From NCBI GenBank assembly GCA_004376055.2, contig CP049016.1, positions 3,038,001 to 3,102,000 on the forward strand: a stretch of DNA of 64,000 nucleotides. The letters are read 5' to 3'. The stretch comes from Nitrospirales bacterium LBB_01. GTDB lineage: Bacteria; Nitrospirota; Thermodesulfovibrionia; Thermodesulfovibrionales; Magnetobacteriaceae. Shown one piece after another: positions 59,566 to 64,000 of this stretch. Under the pieces are notes generated by a model, which was given only the letters and a program-made list of their open reading frames with translations, did not search any database and had not been told where the DNA came from. A program made the position numbers and the translations under genes. Position 1 is the stretch's first letter; each line of letters opens with the position of its first letter.

Positions 59566-60876
59566 TCACTCGGTGTCGGATGAGGTTGTCTGACGGTCTT
59601 TTGCGAGTTTTTCGCTTGTTCTTGTAAGGCGGTCTATTAATGTCCTAAGAAAAACCCTGTTGAATCTGAGTTGACAGTGCACCGATGCCTTGTCAATCAG
59701 AGAGCCGTTTACTTTAAGCAAGGACACCTGTGTCAAAGATATAATATCTGCAGTTCTGCGGGCTTTTGACAAATACCCCATCTCTCCAAAACAATCCCCG
59801 TGTGTAAGTTTAACTAAGACATTGTCACCTTTTTTAACATACACCTCGCCTGAGACTATGATGTAGAAGGATTCGTCTATCTCTCCTTCGGTTATTATCC
59901 GCTGCTCCTCTTCAAACTCTACCCAATCAGAGGCCTTTATCACCTCCCACAGCTCAGAGTTGTAGAAATCCTTAAAGAAATCAAGTTTTTTAAGTTTTTC
60001 AAATTTCTCCTGCTCCTTAATGCCCTGTCCTGTGTGCTTGAGGGTTCTGTAGGCATGGCTTATATCGGCGGCAAAGTCAAGACCTCTTTGGTATCTATCA
60101 TCTGGGTTTCTGCTTAGAGCTTTCTTAATAATATTTTCTATCGTCTCGGGGATATCCGGTTTAATCTGTCTGATAGTAATCGGGTCTTCGGTTATGATTT
60201 TATATATAAGGCTTGATACGTTATCGCCGCTGTATGGGGGAGAGCCGGTTAAAAGTTCAAACATGACCACTCCCATTGAGTATAAATCAGTGCGGTTGGT
60301 CAGCTCTTCTTCTTTGACCTGCTCGGGGGACATGTATAGCGGGGAGCCGAGAAAGCCTGTTACTTGGGTCTCATCGCCTTTAATGATTTGAGCGACGCTA
60401 AAATCACCAAGTTTAACCTCCATGTCCTTTGTAAGCATAATGTTACCGGGCTTTATATCTCTGTGGATAACGCCAAGTGTGTGAGCGTAATCAAGAGCCT
60501 TACAGCACTTAAATATTATGGCAAGCACCTTTTCCTGTGGCAGAAGGTTAGATGTTCTGGAAAAATCGCGCAGAGTTTTGCCGCCCTTAATGTATTCCAT
60601 GACAAGATAGCTGTAACTGCCCTCCATTCCTGCGTCATACACGTGGACAATGTTAGGGTGGTCAAGCATACCGGCAACCCGTGCCTCGTTAAAAAACATC
60701 CTGCTATATCTTTGTGAGAAGTGCTTGTCTTGCATCATATCGGAAAGAGCCACTTTTAGAGCGACCTCTCTGTCTAAGAACGGGTCAAACCCCCGATAGA
60801 CAACACCCATGCTGCCGCGCCCAAGCTCCTCTTTTACCTCGTATTTACCAAGCTTCTCTATTTTCGTAAGTGCCAA
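59566..60876 (-). CDS. Ser/Thr protein kinase fused to a cyclic-nucleotide-binding domain
   Basis: Residues about 10-275 are a Hanks-type kinase: GRGSMGVVYRGFD, catalytic HRDIKPGNIML, and the metal-binding motif is DFS (GDFSVAQI) instead of DFG; the activation-loop GSPLYMSPEQ is intact. Residues about 300-420 are a cNMP-binding domain (EGEIDESFYIIVSGEVYVKK, FGEMGYLSKARRTAD). It is predicted to be a kinase regulated by a nucleotide. I chose TTG 60876 with AAAAGGAG upstream (436 residues) over the extension to 60957. It is divergent from argB. Confidence 0.87.
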   Translation of the reverse strand: MALTKIEKLGKYEVKEELGRGSMGVVYRGFDPFLDREVALKVALSDMMQDKHFSQRYSRMFFNEARVAGMLDHPNIVHVYDAGMEGSYSYLVMEYIKGGKTLRDFSRTSNLLPQEKVLAIIFKCCKALDYAHTLGVIHRDIKPGNIMLTKDMEVKLGDFSVAQIIKGDETQVTGFLGSPLYMSPEQVKEEELTNRTDLYSMGVVMFELLTGSPPYSGDNVSSLIYKIITEDPITIRQIKPDIPETIENIIKKALSRNPDDRYQRGLDFAADISHAYRTLKHTGQGIKEQEKFEKLKKLDFFKDFYNSELWEVIKASDWVEFEEEQRIITEGEIDESFYIIVSGEVYVKKGDNVLVKLTHGDCFGEMGYLSKARRTADIISLTQVSLLKVNGSLIDKASVHCQLRFNRVFLRTLIDRLTRTSEKLAKDRQTTSSDTE

Positions 60877-61032
60877 CTTGTTCTCCTTTTGATGTACCTT
60901 AAAGATAGCAGAAGTTGCGATGATTTGACAAGTTTTGCTCTTTACAGTCAGCAGCACAAATTTACAAACATAACTTATTATGATAGACTACTTTTAGCGA
61001 TTTTCATAAAAATAATTAAGGAGATACACTAT

Positions 61033-61926
61033 ATGCCGCATATGACGCTGCTAAAAACGGCAAGGATACTTGTTAAGAAGCACAATTTTACCGGTCAGGG
61101 ACTGCGTGAAGCAATTCCCTACATAAATGCCTTTAACGGGAAGCGGTTTGTGCTTAAAATAGGCGGCTCTGTTTTAAATGACCTGTCGCTTATACCGTTG
61201 TTGATAGAGGACGTCGTGTTTTTGAAAAAAGTAGGGATAAGTGTTATTTTGGTTCATGGCGGGGCGCGTCAGCTTAGTGAGGCGATGACAGCCAGAAATT
61301 TACCGGTTGAGGTAAAAGACGGCTTACGGGTGACGTCGGCTGAGGCGCTGGAATTAGCGGCTGAGGTTTTTATGGAGATAAGTCAGGCTATCAAAACAGA
61401 GATAGAAACAAACGGCTATAAGGGCGCAATTTTTGGACGGGACTCCGGCCTTGTTAAATCAACACAGATTGATCCAGCCGCAGGGTTAGGGTTTGTCGGC
61501 GTTCCGGAGAGCGTTGACGTTGCTTTGCTTAGTGCGCTTGCTAAAGATGTAATCCCTATCGTGTCGGCAATTACAGCGGGGGTTAGCGCGAGGGATATCG
61601 GCTTTAACGTAAACGCTGACGATGTAGCCGGCATAATAGCCTCAGCGATAACTGCGGAAAAGCTGATTCTTATGACCGATGTAGATGGCGTGCTTGACGC
61701 CTCGGGTCAGCTTCTATCTACTTTGACAGTTAGTCAGGTTGAGGAGCTGATAGCGCAAAAAGTTATCCATGGGGGAATGATCCCTAAAGTTCAAACCTGT
61801 CTAAACACACTAAGAGGCGGCACTCAAAAGTGCCACATCATTAAAGGCAGCGCACGCTCTTTCATGGATGAGATTCTCACTGACAGAGGAGTTGGTACGG
61901 AATTTATTAGAGATAAAGCTCCTTAG
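61033..61926 (+). CDS. argB: Acetylglutamate kinase
   Basis: ArgB phosphorylates N-acetylglutamate in arginine synthesis. The amino-acid-kinase fold shows KIGGSVLND, VHGGARQLSEAM, ILMTDVDGVLDASGQLL and GGMIPKVQTC. ATG 61033 with TAAGGAG upstream gives 297 residues; the longer frame from 60889 crosses the divergent promoter region. It stands alone here. Confidence 0.93.
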   Translation: MPHMTLLKTARILVKKHNFTGQGLREAIPYINAFNGKRFVLKIGGSVLNDLSLIPLLIEDVVFLKKVGISVILVHGGARQLSEAMTARNLPVEVKDGLRVTSAEALELAAEVFMEISQAIKTEIETNGYKGAIFGRDSGLVKSTQIDPAAGLGFVGVPESVDVALLSALAKDVIPIVSAITAGVSARDIGFNVNADDVAGIIASAITAEKLILMTDVDGVLDASGQLLSTLTVSQVEELIAQKVIHGGMIPKVQTCLNTLRGGTQKCHIIKGSARSFMDEILTDRGVGTEFIRDKAP

Positions 61927-61938
61927 TAAAAAAAGTTC

Positions 61939-61967
61939 TTGACAATGTTACTCACAATAAGTAATAT
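61939..61967 (+). promoter_or_regulatory. Promoter upstream of the gene at 62006
   Basis: TTGACA, 17 bases, then TAATAT. An AAAGGGGA ribosome site lies before the ATG. Confidence 0.6.
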
Positions 61968-62005
61968 TATCGCATTAATACTCTAAAGGGGATGTAACGC
62001 TTAAA

Positions 62006-63009
62006 ATGAAGGGAGAGAACAGGGCGTCTTTTTTACAAATAAGCCAACACATCATTGCCTTAATCTACGGAATTACATTAAGAATTCTCAGAGAAGATGC
62101 TGTAGAAAATGTCTATGAGAATTTGTGTAAGAGCGATACATTTAAAAAAGAATTTCCTGACATTGAAGAGTTTAAGAGTTTTATAAGATATATAGATTGT
62201 AACAGCGACACATTAGAATATCTTGACCTTTTTGAAAAGAATGGGTGGGTTATAGAAAAGGAATGGTTGTGGGAAACTATGATAAGCAACCCAAACCTCT
62301 ATCACAAAAAAGCGACTCAACATAAAAAAACAGGCTTATTTTGTACATTGTGTAATCTAAAGAAACTTGTAGATATAAAAGCAGGTGGCATTAATTCAAA
62401 TGAAAATGATTCTATCGATATTCACAATTGCATTACAGGCATGATTGAGTTTGTAACTAAAATAGAAGGCATATCCGGTTACTTAATTGGCGGCTTATTA
62501 TGGGAATTACCTGAAAATGATGGTAATAAAATAGACGACAATATTACCAAACATATACAACGAATAATTGGTTTTCATAGAAATGAATCTGTGGTGTCTG
62601 AAAGTGACCTGAATATTTTAGCACATCATAGAACGCCGATAACAAAAGAACGTTTAGAACATAAGGCTCAGATTGTAAAGAAAGTATTTGAAAAAATTAT
62701 ATCGCTTAAAAGCGATTTGGAAGCTCAGATAAAAAACTTTGGAAGATATGAACAAATAGCTTTAGTTGAAACGGTTTCTTTTTTATCTGATAATTTAATA
62801 GATAGCTATATAAATAGTTTTATTAGAAATCCGGAAAATAAGTGCAAAGATGATAAAACACTAGAGTTATACATGTATTTTAAGTTAAGTGATAGGTACG
62901 TAATAGAAATAAAAAAAGGTGAGAATGAAGAGAATTATAATTACAATTTAGAAAATTGCATTAAGAAAGATGAAATATATTATAAAGGTGTTAACCTATC
63001 CTTATCGTT
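62006..63009 (+). pseudogene. Hypothetical gene interrupted by an IS3 copy
   Basis: About 334 codons are visible before the IS, and the frame then ends in it at 63043. I do not recognise the family. It is AT-rich and mostly helical, with a long coiled-coil-like stretch (LEHKAQIVKKVFEKIISLKSDLEAQIKN), a Cys-x2-Cys (CTLC) near residue 110 and no membrane helix. The original end is outside the window. It has its own promoter and may have been an accessory or conflict-type gene. Confidence 0.55.
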
Positions 63010-63696
63010 TATAGTGGACCCCATTGTCAAGACCACTTTTTAGTGGACTTAAGGTATAGCCCTCTAAGAGGGTATTTAGTCTGTTAGTATAAGGGTAAGG
63101 GATAGGGTAATGCATCCTTACGCCGCCATCGCAAAATCAGAGCTTTTATAAACCTCGGCAGGTGTTTTGCCTCTAAGCGTAGAATGCGGACGCTCATTGT
63201 TATAAAAATCAAAATAGCTCCTTAGCGCTTTAATCAACTCATCAACAGTTTCATAATCTTTTATATAAACCTCCTCATACTTGACACTGCGCCACAGCCG
63301 CTCAATCATGATATTATCCATAGCCCGTCCTCTGCCATCCATACTTATCCGAATCCCATTGCTCTGAAGCACATTGATAAACGCTGCCCCTGTATACTGG
63401 CTGCCTTGATCTGTGTTGAATATCTCAGACTGCCATAGAGCCTAATCGCCAAGGCTACTTACGCAAAAACCATCATCCATTGTCACTGACACCTCCCATG
63501 ACAGCACATAGCGGCTATACCAGTCCATTACTGCTGTCAGATACACAAAGCCATGTCTCATTCGAATATACGTTATATCACTGCACCAGACTTGGTTGAT
63601 GATAGTAATATCTAATAATCGCAGTAGATAAGGGTAAACTTTATGTTGCTTATTCCGTACTGTCGTTCTTTTTCTGGGTGCTATAGATACAAGACC
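63010..63696 (-). mobile_element. Decayed IS3-type copy (second copy)
   Basis: It begins with TATAGTGGACCCC and matches the copy at 32448 over about 690 bases, including the OrfB coding part. Against that copy a 1-base and a 5-base loss near 63429-63450 create an in-frame stop (SSLGD), so OrfB is broken. It is cut at 63696 by another copy in reverse direction. Confidence 0.85.
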
Positions 63697-64000
63697 TATA
63701 GTGGATCCCAAATATGAGACAATCAGTTAAGATAGAGCTGGTTGTAATGAATGGGAGGATAAAATGAAAAACAGACGGAAGTTTGGCAAAGAGTACAAAG
63801 CAAAAGTAGCAATAGAAGCGCTCAAAGGTCAGAGGACAGCCAATGAGATAGCGCAGGAATTTGATATTCATGTGAACCAGGTGAATGAATGGAAAAAGCA
63901 TTTAGTAGAAGGGGCGTCAACGTTATTTAATGGAGTGCAAGAAAATTCTCAGGCGGCATATGAATCAGAGCGAGAGCGGTTATATAGTCAAATAGGGAAG
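63697..64000 (+). mobile_element. Third IS3-type copy, inserted into the second, runs off the window
   Basis: TATAGTGGATCCCAAA is the right-hand end of the intact element read in reverse. The insertion follows ACC (63694-63696), the likely 3-bp target site. Only its 5' part including orfA is visible. Confidence 0.85.
63764..64000 (+). CDS. IS3-family OrfA (partial)
   Basis: The first 79 codons are identical in protein sequence to OrfA at 33398-33691 (KFGKEYKAKVAIEALKG). The gene continues past the window end. GGGAGG is just upstream of the ATG. Confidence 0.9.
   Translation, partial: MKNRRKFGKEYKAKVAIEALKGQRTANEIAQEFDIHVNQVNEWKKHLVEGASTLFNGVQENSQAAYESERERLYSQIGK

Noticed and set aside
1-64000. 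Magnetosome or prophage genes, looked for because of the suspected Nitrospirota origin
   Set aside because: No mam/mad-type protein, phage structural gene or integrase other than the IS3 transposases was found.

Overview
The window reads as a chromosomal segment of a Gram-negative bacterium with moderately low G+C. It carries an Mla lipid-transport operon, a complete Tol-Pal cluster, TolC/HlyD and TonB-receptor genes. The family mix (NtrX/NtrY with DUF4390, B12-radical SAM, MoeA fused to a substrate-binding domain, a receptor-like pseudokinase) and the density of small mobile repeats suggest a Nitrospirota relative of the Thermodesulfovibrionia/Magnetobacterium type. That placement is inference from resemblance; no rRNA or marker search was possible.

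Layout. 1-2100: partial GH3 hydrolase, a sigma-54-type promoter before a 66-residue protein, proC and a YggT protein. 2364-14447: a long minus-strand block with DUF4390-ntrY-ntrX, an M23 peptidase, recN, a ferredoxin, mlaE-F-D-C, and HEAT and TPR proteins. 14455-15848: PAP2 phosphatase, hisI and hisE. 15855-18840: a sulfur cluster (TauE, thioredoxin-like protein, ArsR regulator, two YeeE/YedE proteins) around a 60-bp perfect palindrome. 18984-26148: rlmB, a hypothetical gene, B12-radical SAM, TolC, HlyD and a PhoR-like kinase. 26336-31179: tolQ-R-A-B-pal-cpoB, then tRNA-Leu. 31657-34833: a TonB-dependent receptor cleanly split by an IS3-family element. 34889-38767: signalling genes, crcB-DUF190 and a CDF-like protein. 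38924-43007: fabG-acpP-fabF-rnc-purM. 43016-48048: AT-rich accessory genes, a decayed toxin-antitoxin pair and moeA. 48327-53609: ferredoxin, gltX, a 1104-residue beta-propeller pseudokinase and an MNT nucleotidyltransferase. 54197-61926: Tim44-like protein, anti-sigma/anti-anti-sigma pair, tRNA-Glu and tRNA-Lys, rimP-nusA, prepilin peptidase, Ser/Thr kinase and argB. 62006-64000: an AT-rich gene cut by nested IS3 copies.

The genome is repeat-active. Six full copies of one MITE family (imperfect 21-bp terminal inverted repeats, about 8-bp AT-rich target duplications) and a partial core lie in this window, plus a different 308-bp element with a 10-bp duplication and three copies or parts of one IS3-type element. 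One MITE sits between the palindromic operator and the arsR gene. Several genes have a -10 box only 6-10 bases before the start codon, which suggests leaderless transcripts. Three single-base or nonsense lesions are visible: in the REC/histidine-kinase gene, the DUF433 antitoxin and, probably, a small membrane-protein gene.

The least explained items are the membrane-spanning beta-propeller pseudokinase (49941-53255), the AT-rich three-part membrane/sensor module (46805-47982) and the sulfur-cluster operator (16907-16966). No CRISPR array, prophage or magnetosome gene was seen.
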